Below, piece after piece: positions 54,052 to 62,366 of a stretch of DNA of 64,000 bases. This DNA is from Bin55 sp965199895 (lineage in GTDB: Bacteria > Pseudomonadota > Gammaproteobacteria > Pseudomonadales > Azotimanducaceae): assembly GCA_965199895.1 (NCBI GenBank), contig CBDATJ010000015.1, positions 124,001 through 188,000 of the forward strand, in the 5' to 3' direction. The stretch's first letter is position 1; the number at the start of each line of letters is the position of its first letter. Made by a program: the position numbers and the translations under genes. Under the pieces are notes generated by a model that was not told where the DNA came from, searched no databases, and was given only the letters and a program-made list of their open reading frames with translations.

Positions 54052-54761
54052 TGAACAAACTCTGGTTGATTTTTCTCCTTCCTCGTGAAGTCTATGCGAA
54101 CATGAAGGATGGAAAATGCTCTTTTGTTGCCCCTTTTTTAGTGCTTTTTGCACTCGCTGTGGTGTTTGGACCACTGCAAATCTCTTTCATTTCCGATGAG
54201 ATTTGGCAGGAATATTTTGAACAATCAGGAGAATTTAATGCACAGATTATTGAACGCATATTAGGTGCGGAGGCTAGCGATTCTCTCGTTTCTGAAGAAG
54301 AGATAATTCAGCAGGCTAATGAGTTTGCCAAAACTATAACCTTTTGGTTGGCACCAATAGACATGCTGTTCGGATTGTTCATTGTTGTTCTGTTGTTCGC
54401 GACTTATTTTTTTCTTGCCGCTAAAGTGCTAAACGTAGAGATTGCTTGGAGACAATGGTGGGGGTTTGTTTTCTGGGGCTCACTAGTTACAGGTCTTGGC
54501 TGGATAGGTTTCACAGTTGCAACCATGATGACAGGAGTTTTCGAACCCATTGCTTACTTCTCACCGTTTGTATGGTTTGGCCTTAAGGGTGGTTTCTTTG
54601 CTGCAGTGACCGTTTTTGTCATTTGGCAGGTGTTCATTTTCACTCAGGGCTTCAGAGCGTGGACCGAAAAACCTATGGTTATTTGTCTGATTGTGGTCTT
54701 GATTCCAGTCATTTGCGGAGTGTTGATTAACGGTCTTTCCCTAAACTTATCTGGTATCTAG
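54051..54761 (+). CDS. YIP1-family membrane protein, paralogue
   Basis: A 236-aa paralogue of the preceding gene. It shares the opening LWLIFLLPREVYANMKDGKCSF, the WWGFVFWGSLVTGLGWIGF region and FRAWTEKP, but has only a short loop (about 45 residues) where the first protein has the long acidic insertion. Membrane segments are near 27-45, 102-122, 138-160, 170-195 and 205-230. The start is ATG 54051, with a palindrome in place of a ribosome-binding site. The function is unknown; the pair may form one complex (inference). Confidence 0.75.
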   Translation: MNKLWLIFLLPREVYANMKDGKCSFVAPFLVLFALAVVFGPLQISFISDEIWQEYFEQSGEFNAQIIERILGAEASDSLVSEEEIIQQANEFAKTITFWLAPIDMLFGLFIVVLLFATYFFLAAKVLNVEIAWRQWWGFVFWGSLVTGLGWIGFTVATMMTGVFEPIAYFSPFVWFGLKGGFFAAVTVFVIWQVFIFTQGFRAWTEKPMVICLIVVLIPVICGVLINGLSLNLSGI

Positions 54762-54819
54762 TCAATGGGTTAACTAAGTTCCTCATCTGATCATCCGCTT
54801 GTGGCTGAGGTGACCCTCT

Positions 54820-54864
54820 CTATGAATTTGTGATATTGACTGGTACAATTCATAGAACTATAGA
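54820..54864 (+). promoter_or_regulatory. Promoter with operator-like inverted repeat
   Basis: TTGACT (54836-54841) and TATAGA (54859-54864) are spaced 17 bases apart. A perfect 9-base inverted repeat, CTATGAATT (54820-54828) and AATTCATAG (54847-54855), flanks the -35 box, with its right arm inside the spacer. The layout suggests a regulated promoter for the lipoprotein gene at 54916. Confidence 0.5.
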
Positions 54865-54915
54865 TGAGATCGAGTACTGGAGGTCTTGTCGCTGCATTGA
54901 GCGAGAGCAAACGAA

Positions 54916-55485
54916 GTGAACCTGTACGTAACGTCGACAGCCCCCAAAAAACACAGAAATTTATTATTAGCCTCTTGGGCAATCCTTCCTGTGTGCATGT
55001 TGCTGCAAGGTTGCGAGAGTGTTTCGTATGAAATACCAAACAACTTTGATCTTTCCGGCCGTTGGACACTCAATCCCAACAAAAGCGATGAAACTCCCGA
55101 TACAGAGAGCATTTGGTTGACTGAACAGAGTTCGGTTGCTCAAGGTCGTGCCCCAGATCCCACCTATTCAGCTAGCTTCATTGTTCAAGATTTCCCCATC
55201 GTCAAATCAGACGTTCTATTGATTGAACAAGATGAAGAATCGATGGGCATTCAGTACCAGCACTCTCCCTACGTAGACCTTAAATGGGGTCAACAGTTAC
55301 GTGATGGTTGGCTGGTAGATGTAGGATGGAATGGCACAGCTCTAGTGATCTCTAAATCTAGAGAGTCGATAATGGGAATAGAGACACTCAAGCTCGGAGA
55401 ATCCGGTAATACACTCGAGATTGAGATAAAAGTGAGTTCAAAATCCAGAAAGTTTGAACTATACCGCTTCTACGAAAAGGAGTAA
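54916..55485 (+). CDS. Predicted lipoprotein with GxWxLNxxxSD opening
   Basis: A 189-aa protein with a signal peptide ending in lipobox LLQGC (Cys33). The mature part begins FDLSGRWTLNPNKSDETPD, an opening found in small exported beta-sheet proteins, and contains alternating strands to the end (ELYRFYEKE). A similar opening occurs in the exported protein at 48811-49404. The start is GTG 54916. It lies under a promoter with an inverted repeat. The function is unknown. Confidence 0.7.
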   Translation: MNLYVTSTAPKKHRNLLLASWAILPVCMLLQGCESVSYEIPNNFDLSGRWTLNPNKSDETPDTESIWLTEQSSVAQGRAPDPTYSASFIVQDFPIVKSDVLLIEQDEESMGIQYQHSPYVDLKWGQQLRDGWLVDVGWNGTALVISKSRESIMGIETLKLGESGNTLEIEIKVSSKSRKFELYRFYEKE

Positions 55486-55522
55486 TTCTCACTCAACTCA
55501 TCAATCTCTGGTTGACGACTGT

Positions 55523-56155
55523 TCAAAGATCGTCGATCAGTGCTTGAAGAAATTCAAGACGTTGTTGTTCGGAAAGCTCAACATAGCAGATAGGATTGGT
55601 AACGCTCGTGTTTGCAAACAAATAATCGAAATCAATCTCCGCCAGCTCTTTTAGTGTTGTTTTCATAATCTTTTTGTTGGCTTTGCTCACATAGGTTCGC
55701 CATTGGGTACCGTCATGGTAGATGGAGTCGCCAGCAAACAATAAACGTTGAGCTCCATTCACAAACAAGTAACTCACTGCACCGGGTCTGTGTCCAGGAG
55801 TGGGGATACATTCCACACAGTCAAAGATCGTGTGGCGTACGAATGGAAACTCTACTACTTCCTTAACCTTTCGTCGAACATCCGGAGCTTCAACATCGCT
55901 GGTATAAAGTCCTACTCCAAATCGAGCAAAAATCTCGTTGTTGTACTGTGAAGCAAAGTGCATATCCCCCAGGAGTTGAGCTCGAATTCCTCCCATTTGC
56001 TCAATCGCATCAAACGACGAACTGATTGAACCATGACTGCTACAGCAAGGCAAGAGAAAATTACCTTGAGTTCTGCGGACTAGAAAGGAAACGTACTTTG
56101 AAGGTGTGACTTTGGTGGGTAGTATTCGGTAGACACCGTCGAGGATTTGTTCCAT
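55523..56155 (-). CDS. Metallo-beta-lactamase-fold protein with degenerate metal site
   Basis: A 210-aa protein of the metallo-beta-lactamase superfamily. The fold is indicated by TPGHRPGAVSYLF (His122) and LLFAGDSIYHDG (Asp143). The normal HxHxDH motif is replaced by LLGDMHFASQYN (about residues 61-72) and the final histidine region reads FANTSVT, so at least three of the usual ligands are missing. It is either a non-hydrolytic member or uses a different site. The start is ATG 56155. It is divergent from the MtaD-type gene with a 74-base gap. Confidence 0.75.
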   Translation of the reverse strand: MEQILDGVYRILPTKVTPSKYVSFLVRRTQGNFLLPCCSSHGSISSSFDAIEQMGGIRAQLLGDMHFASQYNNEIFARFGVGLYTSDVEAPDVRRKVKEVVEFPFVRHTIFDCVECIPTPGHRPGAVSYLFVNGAQRLLFAGDSIYHDGTQWRTYVSKANKKIMKTTLKELAEIDFDYLFANTSVTNPICYVELSEQQRLEFLQALIDDL

Positions 56156-56229
56156 GTTCGTGAAAGTAGGTGATTTGCTCTAAATTCTAGTACTGCTCAC
56201 TATGGTGTATCGTTTCATATCATGCAACA

Positions 56230-57567
56230 ATGAAATCTACTGTTCAAACGGTCGTTTGTGGTCAGCAAGTAGTCACCATGGATGCAAACCAGCCCATCAT
56301 TGAAGATGGCGCGGTCGCAATTGACGATGGTTACATTATTGGTTTAGGTACATCTACAGACATTTTCAATAAATACACCATAGACCATGTTGTTTCGGGT
56401 GAGGGCAAGGTGGTGCTACCTGGTCTCATCAATGGTCATACCCATGCAGCAATGACCTTGTTGCGAGGCTATGCAGATGACCTCACGTTGATGGACTGGC
56501 TTAACAGCCATATCAATCCTGCAGAAGCAGCTTTAGTTGATCCTTCCTTTGTGGAGATAGGAACTAAGCTAGCGTGCTGGGAAATGCTATTAGGAGGCAC
56601 CACAACCTTTGTAGACATGTATTTCTACCACGAAGTAGCTGCAAAGGTGGTGGATTCCGTTGGTATCCGAGCTTTGATTTCAGCCACTATGGTTGATCAG
56701 CCTCGAAACGATGTTAGCGGAATGGAGGAACAATGGGATCAAGCACTGAAATTCGTAAAGCAGTGGTCCAACAAGTCAGCAAACGTGGTTCCCATTTTGG
56801 GGGGACACGCCATCTACACCCTCAGTACAGCTCAGCTCCAGAAGTTACGCTCTATTGCAATGAATTTGAATGTACCAGTGAATATCCATTTATCTGAGTC
56901 TCAGTTTGAACTAGAGTTTGCAAAAGACAACTTCGATGGCTCACCGATTGAGTATTTGAATGAGATAAATTACTTTGATCCCCATGTGATTGCAGCTCAT
57001 GTAGTGTGGCCTCAAGAAAAGGATTTTGAAATCCTAAAACAAAACGGAGTGGGAGTGATTCATAACCCTTCATCTAACACCAAAATTTCATCAGGGGTTG
57101 CACCGATTGCCAAATTTTTGGAAGAAGAGATCACGGTCGGATTAGGAACCGATGGTGCCGCAACTAACAACGACTTAGATATGTGGGAGGAAATGCGTCT
57201 TGCAGCGTTCGTGCAAAAAGTTCATTGTGAAGACGCTACTGTTCTTCCAGCTCGCACAGTATTGGAAATGGCTACCAGTCAAGGAGCAAAAGCCATCGGC
57301 ATGCAGGATCACATAGGACAACTCAAAGAAGGGATGCGGGCAGACCTCATTCAAGTTGATGTCAATCAACCCCATATGCTCCCAATGTACGATGTGGAAT
57401 CACATCTTGTTTACACCACCCAAGCAAGCGATGTAACCAATGTCTTTGTAAACGGAAAACAGCTCGTAAAAGATCGAGTATCCACTACGATTGACGTGCC
57501 TCAATTGAGGCAAAACATTGAGCAATTGGCACGTACTATCCGTCACTTTCGAGAGGGTAGGAGCTAG
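56230..57567 (+). CDS. mtaD: MtaD-type amidohydrolase (methylthioadenosine/SAH deaminase-like)
   Basis: Metal-dependent deaminase of the MtaD/SsnA/ATZ subfamily, 445 aa. The metal site is visible as His70 and His72 in NGHTHAAM, His in NIHLSES, His in AAHVVWP, and Asp in LGTDGAATNNDLDM. Closest known functions are deamination of methylthioadenosine and S-adenosylhomocysteine; related guanine or chlorohydrolase activities cannot be excluded. The start is ATG 56230. It is convergent with the serine hydrolase gene, with a six-base gap. Confidence 0.87.
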   Translation: MKSTVQTVVCGQQVVTMDANQPIIEDGAVAIDDGYIIGLGTSTDIFNKYTIDHVVSGEGKVVLPGLINGHTHAAMTLLRGYADDLTLMDWLNSHINPAEAALVDPSFVEIGTKLACWEMLLGGTTTFVDMYFYHEVAAKVVDSVGIRALISATMVDQPRNDVSGMEEQWDQALKFVKQWSNKSANVVPILGGHAIYTLSTAQLQKLRSIAMNLNVPVNIHLSESQFELEFAKDNFDGSPIEYLNEINYFDPHVIAAHVVWPQEKDFEILKQNGVGVIHNPSSNTKISSGVAPIAKFLEEEITVGLGTDGAATNNDLDMWEEMRLAAFVQKVHCEDATVLPARTVLEMATSQGAKAIGMQDHIGQLKEGMRADLIQVDVNQPHMLPMYDVESHLVYTTQASDVTNVFVNGKQLVKDRVSTTIDVPQLRQNIEQLARTIRHFREGRS

Positions 57568-57573
57568 TCTCGT

Positions 57574-59298
57574 TTAATCGATCCTAGGTGCTGGGTATTC
57601 ACCTGCTTGATTCAAGATTAAACCTGTAACGTTGCCGTCTTCGTCTAGCTCAAATTCTACTTCAGCATCGACAGCTTTAAAATAAAATTCTGTCTCTGAC
57701 ATGGGGTAAATTCTTAGTTCTGCTTGTCCCGTAAGCTGAAAATACAACTCTTTGTCACGGTTGATGATGGTGATGAATTGGTCATTGAGAAACTGATATT
57801 TGCCTGCGTATGGTTTCAATACGTCTGCATCTAGTTCAATCTCTATTTTCTCTACGATTCCAAGACTATCGTCGACTCGTGGAACTTCCAGGGTGTTATT
57901 CGCTTGAGTCCAGGAAATTACGGGTGCTTGTTCGTTGATTTCGTCCACTTTAAACCGAATTTGAATCTGGGCGGCATCGAAAGTAAAAATGTGCTCAGAA
58001 AAGTGAGTCAAGGGAAATGCGGATTGACCTGTTGCTTGTCCAAATAGCTTGCCATCTCGCTCTGAAATCGTCAGATAGATCCCTTGATTAGTATCCAATT
58101 CATAGACTCCTACGTAAGGAGCAAAGTCGATATCGTGGTCATGTTCCTCTTCTGGGTCGCGGAAAAACGATATTCCTAGAACAGTCACCCCCATTGAATC
58201 GGTAGATGTGGCTAGCACAAACCATCCTTGTTGGGTCGTGGGATTGATCGCGAGCAAGCTTGAATATCCACCAGTTTGTCCACTATGTAGAAATATCTGA
58301 TGTTCATCCCGACTCATTTGGACGAACCAACCTAAACCCTGTTCATCGTCGTATTGCAGCTCTCTAATTCGGGACAGTGATTCATGAATGGGCTTGCTGA
58401 TTGTTACAAAATGCGCTTCAATGAACTTGATGAGATCAGTTGCAGTGCTGAGGATAGCACCCGCGCCAGCGTGAACGTTGAAATCCCAATTTGGCATATT
58501 TGCAGTAAAACTATATCCCTTAGCCATAGCGAGACCTTCTGCCACCTTACCGGTTGCGCTGGATTGAGTCATATCAAGTGGGTCGAATATTCGGGTCTTG
58601 AGAGCCGTGGGGTAATCAGTCTCCAATACCATCGCTCCAATGTAGCCGAGTAGACCAAACCCCAGATTGGAGTATGCGACAGTCTTAGTCAGAGTCTCAG
58701 GCGTATAGCTTTGAAGAAATGCACTTAGATGTTTTTCACCGTAGTGCTTATAGGGATTGAGCTGATCCATACTTTCAGAAAAAATGTTGTCTGGTAAACG
58801 AGGTAATCCAGAACGGTGTGTAGCTAGCTCACGGAGGGTAATGGCTTTGACTAGGTCACTAGAGAATTCAATATCTTTGAGGATCGATCCGATGGTGTCG
58901 TCCCAGCTCAAGAGCTCTTCATCCACAAGAGTTTGAATCAATAGTGCTGTGAATACCTTGGTGATAGAGCCAATCTCAAACACCGTGTCGATATCCGGTG
59001 CATCTTTGTTGATATCAGATATCGAACCCAGAAATTGATTGTTGACATCACCTTCGTATTCATAGGATCCAATGACTGCTGCACGGACTATATCATCTTC
59101 CAAGAGTTTATTGAACCCTTCGAATATCTGATCCATATCACCTCCGAGTTGTTCAAGTTCATCGTGGTGTTCGTGCTCGTCGTGCTCCTCGTCATGAGTG
59201 TCTGCGTAATTGAAAGACAATACAAAAATCAGCAAGAGAATGAGAGAAGTAAATTTGAAGAAGTGTGGGATTAAAAGAGCATCATTGAATCGCTTCAT
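57574..59298 (-). CDS. Exported beta-lactamase-family serine hydrolase with His/Asp/Glu-rich N-terminus
   Basis: Class C beta-lactamase-like/DD-peptidase-fold protein, about 574 aa from ATG 59298. A signal peptide (hydrophobic core FTSLILLLIFVLSF) is followed by a run of His, Asp and Glu residues (HDEEHDEHEHHDE). The catalytic domain has SITK (Ser-x-x-Lys), YSN and HSGQTGG. A second acidic-histidine patch (EEEHDHDID) precedes a C-terminal region of two beta-rich repeats (YVGVYEL, YAGKYQF). Penicillin-binding or esterase activity is possible; no resistance role is implied. A longer frame from ATG 59370 would place 24 extra residues before the signal. Confidence 0.82.
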   Translation of the reverse strand: MKRFNDALLIPHFFKFTSLILLLIFVLSFNYADTHDEEHDEHEHHDELEQLGGDMDQIFEGFNKLLEDDIVRAAVIGSYEYEGDVNNQFLGSISDINKDAPDIDTVFEIGSITKVFTALLIQTLVDEELLSWDDTIGSILKDIEFSSDLVKAITLRELATHRSGLPRLPDNIFSESMDQLNPYKHYGEKHLSAFLQSYTPETLTKTVAYSNLGFGLLGYIGAMVLETDYPTALKTRIFDPLDMTQSSATGKVAEGLAMAKGYSFTANMPNWDFNVHAGAGAILSTATDLIKFIEAHFVTISKPIHESLSRIRELQYDDEQGLGWFVQMSRDEHQIFLHSGQTGGYSSLLAINPTTQQGWFVLATSTDSMGVTVLGISFFRDPEEEHDHDIDFAPYVGVYELDTNQGIYLTISERDGKLFGQATGQSAFPLTHFSEHIFTFDAAQIQIRFKVDEINEQAPVISWTQANNTLEVPRVDDSLGIVEKIEIELDADVLKPYAGKYQFLNDQFITIINRDKELYFQLTGQAELRIYPMSETEFYFKAVDAEVEFELDEDGNVTGLILNQAGEYPAPRID

Positions 59299-59427
59299 GG
59301 GGTATAAGAATCTGTTTCTAGAGGCGTGGTGAGGGTGCATTTTATGTTCGACCTCTAATGTTTCAGCCATAGGGTGCAGTCAGACTCGAAGTTTACAATA
59401 ACCTCCGGTAGCGTTCAGAGATAACTA

Positions 59428-60192
59428 ATGATTGACTTGTACTACTGGCCCACACCCAATGGGTGGAAAGTGGGTATCATGCTAGAAGAATGTGGTCTGC
59501 AATACAACCTCAAACCCGTAGATATCGGTGCGGGTGACCAATTCACACCAGAATTTTTAGCGATTAGTCCCAATAATCGCATGCCCGCTATCGTGGACCA
59601 CCACCCCAAAGACGGGGGTGAACCCATTTCCGTTTTCGAGTCAGGTGCGATTCTGGAGTATCTTGCGGTCAAAGAAGGTAAGTTCCTACCCACAGACTTA
59701 AGAGCGCGAACGCAAGTTTGCCAATGGGTCCATTGGCAAATGGCAAACCTTGGACCCATGATGGGAAATGCAAATCATTTCAAGATGTATGCACCAAAGA
59801 TTGTTGACGATCTGACACTTATTGAGTACGGGGTCAAAAGATTTACGGGTGAAGTTGATCGTTTAGCAGGCATCATGGATGCGCAGTTGTCAGTTAATGA
59901 GTATTTGGCTGGCAGTGAACTCACTATTGCGGATATGGCGACTTGGCCTTGGGGTCGCTTAACGGATCGTTTGCTGGGTGAAGATGCTTGGGATAGTTTC
60001 CCCAACGTTAAGCGATGGGTTGATCTGCTGCAAGCACGTCCAGGATTCGACAAGGGATACCACCTAGGCGAAGAGTTAGCACAAAAAAATTTCACACCGG
60101 AAGAAGCAGAACAGAGACGACAACTACTCTTCAATCAAACGAACGAATCAGTTAGGGCTGCACGCATGCAAGCTGCTAAAGCTGCGAGTTGA
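59428..60192 (+). CDS. Glutathione S-transferase, YfcG/YghU-like
   Basis: A 254-aa glutathione S-transferase. The N-terminal thioredoxin fold begins LYYWPTPNGWKVGIMLEECG, with the glutathione-binding NNRMPAIVDHH (cis-Pro) and FESGAILEYLA motifs. The C-terminal helical domain has SELTIADMATWPW. This combination fits the nu-class YfcG/YghU group, which has disulfide-bond reductase activity in E. coli. The start is ATG 59428. A second glutathione S-transferase follows after 46 bases. Confidence 0.88.
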   Translation: MIDLYYWPTPNGWKVGIMLEECGLQYNLKPVDIGAGDQFTPEFLAISPNNRMPAIVDHHPKDGGEPISVFESGAILEYLAVKEGKFLPTDLRARTQVCQWVHWQMANLGPMMGNANHFKMYAPKIVDDLTLIEYGVKRFTGEVDRLAGIMDAQLSVNEYLAGSELTIADMATWPWGRLTDRLLGEDAWDSFPNVKRWVDLLQARPGFDKGYHLGEELAQKNFTPEEAEQRRQLLFNQTNESVRAARMQAAKAAS

Positions 60193-60238
60193 CCATGACC
60201 AATTACTCTCCACTATTTGACCATTGACTGGAACTCAA

Positions 60239-60853
60239 ATGAACCAATCTCTCACTCTTTATACCAACCCACAATCTAGAGGACGTATTGTTCGTTGGAT
60301 GATGGAAGAAGTCCAGCAACCCTATGAAACCGTGATGGTTCAGTACGGGCCTTCTATGAAGTCTGAAGACTACCTCACCATGAATCCGATGGGTAAGGTA
60401 CCAACTCTCAAACATGGCGATACCATAGTGACTGAGTGTGCTGCAATTTGTGCCTACATGGCTGATGCCTTCCCCGAAGCTGGATTAGCTCCTGATGCGA
60501 AGGATCGAGGTGCCTACTATCGATGGCTATTCTTTTCTGCTGGTCCACTAGAACATGCGGTGACAAACAAGACCCTAGGTGTTAAACTACAAGGTCAGCA
60601 AGAGGCTATGGTTGGTTATGGCAACCTTGTATTAGTGCAGAACGCACTAGAGCAAGCACTTCAAAAATCCCCCTACATAGCAGGAGAAAAATTCACTGCT
60701 ACAGACGTATATGTTGGCTCACATGTCTTTTGGGGATTGTTGAACAATGGGTTGGAGAGACGTAGTGCGTTTGTCGAATATTCGGAACGTGTGTCAACTC
60801 GCGAAGCAGCACAGCGGGCGAATGAGCTGGATGGTCCAACTGGTTATGAGTAA
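60239..60853 (+). CDS. Glutathione S-transferase family protein
   Basis: A 204-aa glutathione S-transferase. The N-terminal domain opens LTLYTNPQSRGRIVRWMMEE, with Ser/Arg near the usual active-site position, then NPMGKVPTLKHGD and ECAAICAYMAD. The C-terminal domain has AGEKFTATDVYVGSHVFWG. ATG 60239 is preferred; TTG 60224 is an alternative. It is not close to the preceding glutathione S-transferase in sequence, so the pair is probably not a recent duplication. The substrate is unknown. Confidence 0.85.
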   Translation: MNQSLTLYTNPQSRGRIVRWMMEEVQQPYETVMVQYGPSMKSEDYLTMNPMGKVPTLKHGDTIVTECAAICAYMADAFPEAGLAPDAKDRGAYYRWLFFSAGPLEHAVTNKTLGVKLQGQQEAMVGYGNLVLVQNALEQALQKSPYIAGEKFTATDVYVGSHVFWGLLNNGLERRSAFVEYSERVSTREAAQRANELDGPTGYE

Positions 60854-60929
60854 TCCATTTTCCCACCATGATTGAAGTCACCATGTTACTGGTACCTGGC
60901 TAGTACTCGTTGAACCAATCGGTTTTCGA

Positions 60930-62363
60930 TTGAAAAAAGAAAATCAGGCAACACATGCGCTGTTCTTTGCAGTCGTGTTCATGACCATTTTGATTGTTTG
61001 CACGGTTGTGGGATATTTCATATTCATCCCCAAAACTGCACCCAAGCTGATTACCCTAGCGGTGACTCCATTTGACGCACCTGAATCAGTACCCGAATAT
61101 CTGAGTCAGGAGTTACCTCGACATTTGACAGAGTTATTAGCTGAAAGCCGAGACCTCTATGTTGTGGACTTTGAAGCGAGTGCAGAAGCACTCTCATTGT
61201 CAGAATTTCGTGGATTTCTTGACGAACTAGGGGCAACTCATATAGTTGATGGAAATTTTGAATACCACGAAGAAACCAACGACTTAATTCTGAATACTCG
61301 TGTCATTGATATATCTCAGGCCGTTTGGAAGATGAAATGGGACGAACAGTATGAAATCTCTTCGACACCATTAATCGAAACCAGAGACCGGATTGTTGAG
61401 AGTGTTCTTGGAGCTTTCTACGACAACAGTGTGTACGATGCTGGAGATTTAGGTGAAAGTAATTTAGAAAGGTTTCTTATAGCCCAATCCACCTATTACA
61501 AAGGGAATCCAGCTGATGCTTTAGCCCAGTTACAGTCAATGAACTACGACACTTTACCTCTTGCTGGATTTGGGCTATTGGCTGAATTAGATCCAACAAA
61601 CGAAGAAGAATATCTGGATTTAGCTTTGTCCCGTTACTCTCGACACTATACCTCATTGGTTCGGGAAGCTCGCCTCGACTATCTTGCAAAGCGCAATCTT
61701 GTCACTTATGTCAGAACCATGACTGCTTTAGCTGGCAACTACCCCAATTCAGAAGCGGTGAGATACTTAGCTGAAGCTTATCACGATTTAGGCTGGTTTG
61801 AAGAGGAACAGGAACTCTGGCATAGATGGCACAGAATCCGCCCACGGTCTCCCAATTTCGCGCTACAGATTGCGTTTTCCCGACATCGATTACAAGACCA
61901 AATTGGAGTGATTGAAGCATTAGCTATCGCTCAAGCACGAGATCCTTTGGATGAAAGACAGTACCGTTATCGCAGCTTGTATTCCGACTTTATAGACAAC
62001 AGCTACAAAGTTGAGGAAGGGCAATCAGGATTCGTCAATACAGTACGTCGAGGAAGAATTTCTGCAAACTCAATCCAAGATGATCTTACCTGTGATGAGC
62101 AAGTAGAACTAGGCTTGTACACGAATGATCTGGACTACGCTTTTGATAACTTAGACTGCGCAAGACGATTGTGGCTACAACCACCACCATGGTGGATTCA
62201 GGACAATCCAACCTGGCAGACCTTTGTTGGTGACGAACGTTATAGTTCGTGGAGAGAATCCATGTGGATTACCGACCAAGCAATCGAAGCCTTGAAACCC
62301 ACCTCAATCAGAGAATTATTCGCTCCGCGACGGCAGGTTTTTGTGAACTTTGATAGTGAATAG
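60930..62363 (+). CDS. Membrane-anchored TolB-N/TPR-type protein
   Basis: A 477-aa protein with one N-terminal membrane segment (about residues 11-32). The next 120 residues resemble the TolB-N/FlgO-type module found in CadC-like and adenylate-cyclase-like signalling proteins (ITLAVTPFDAPESVPEYLSQ, then VDGNFEYHEETNDLILNTRV). The rest is helical repeats like TPRs (about 175-340). The usual DNA-binding or cyclase output domain is missing. The role is unknown; a periplasmic scaffold is possible. The start is TTG 60930. It is convergent with the permease gene, with a gap of three bases. Confidence 0.6.
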   Translation: MKKENQATHALFFAVVFMTILIVCTVVGYFIFIPKTAPKLITLAVTPFDAPESVPEYLSQELPRHLTELLAESRDLYVVDFEASAEALSLSEFRGFLDELGATHIVDGNFEYHEETNDLILNTRVIDISQAVWKMKWDEQYEISSTPLIETRDRIVESVLGAFYDNSVYDAGDLGESNLERFLIAQSTYYKGNPADALAQLQSMNYDTLPLAGFGLLAELDPTNEEEYLDLALSRYSRHYTSLVREARLDYLAKRNLVTYVRTMTALAGNYPNSEAVRYLAEAYHDLGWFEEEQELWHRWHRIRPRSPNFALQIAFSRHRLQDQIGVIEALAIAQARDPLDERQYRYRSLYSDFIDNSYKVEEGQSGFVNTVRRGRISANSIQDDLTCDEQVELGLYTNDLDYAFDNLDCARRLWLQPPPWWIQDNPTWQTFVGDERYSSWRESMWITDQAIEALKPTSIRELFAPRRQVFVNFDSE

Positions 62364-62366
62364 GTT

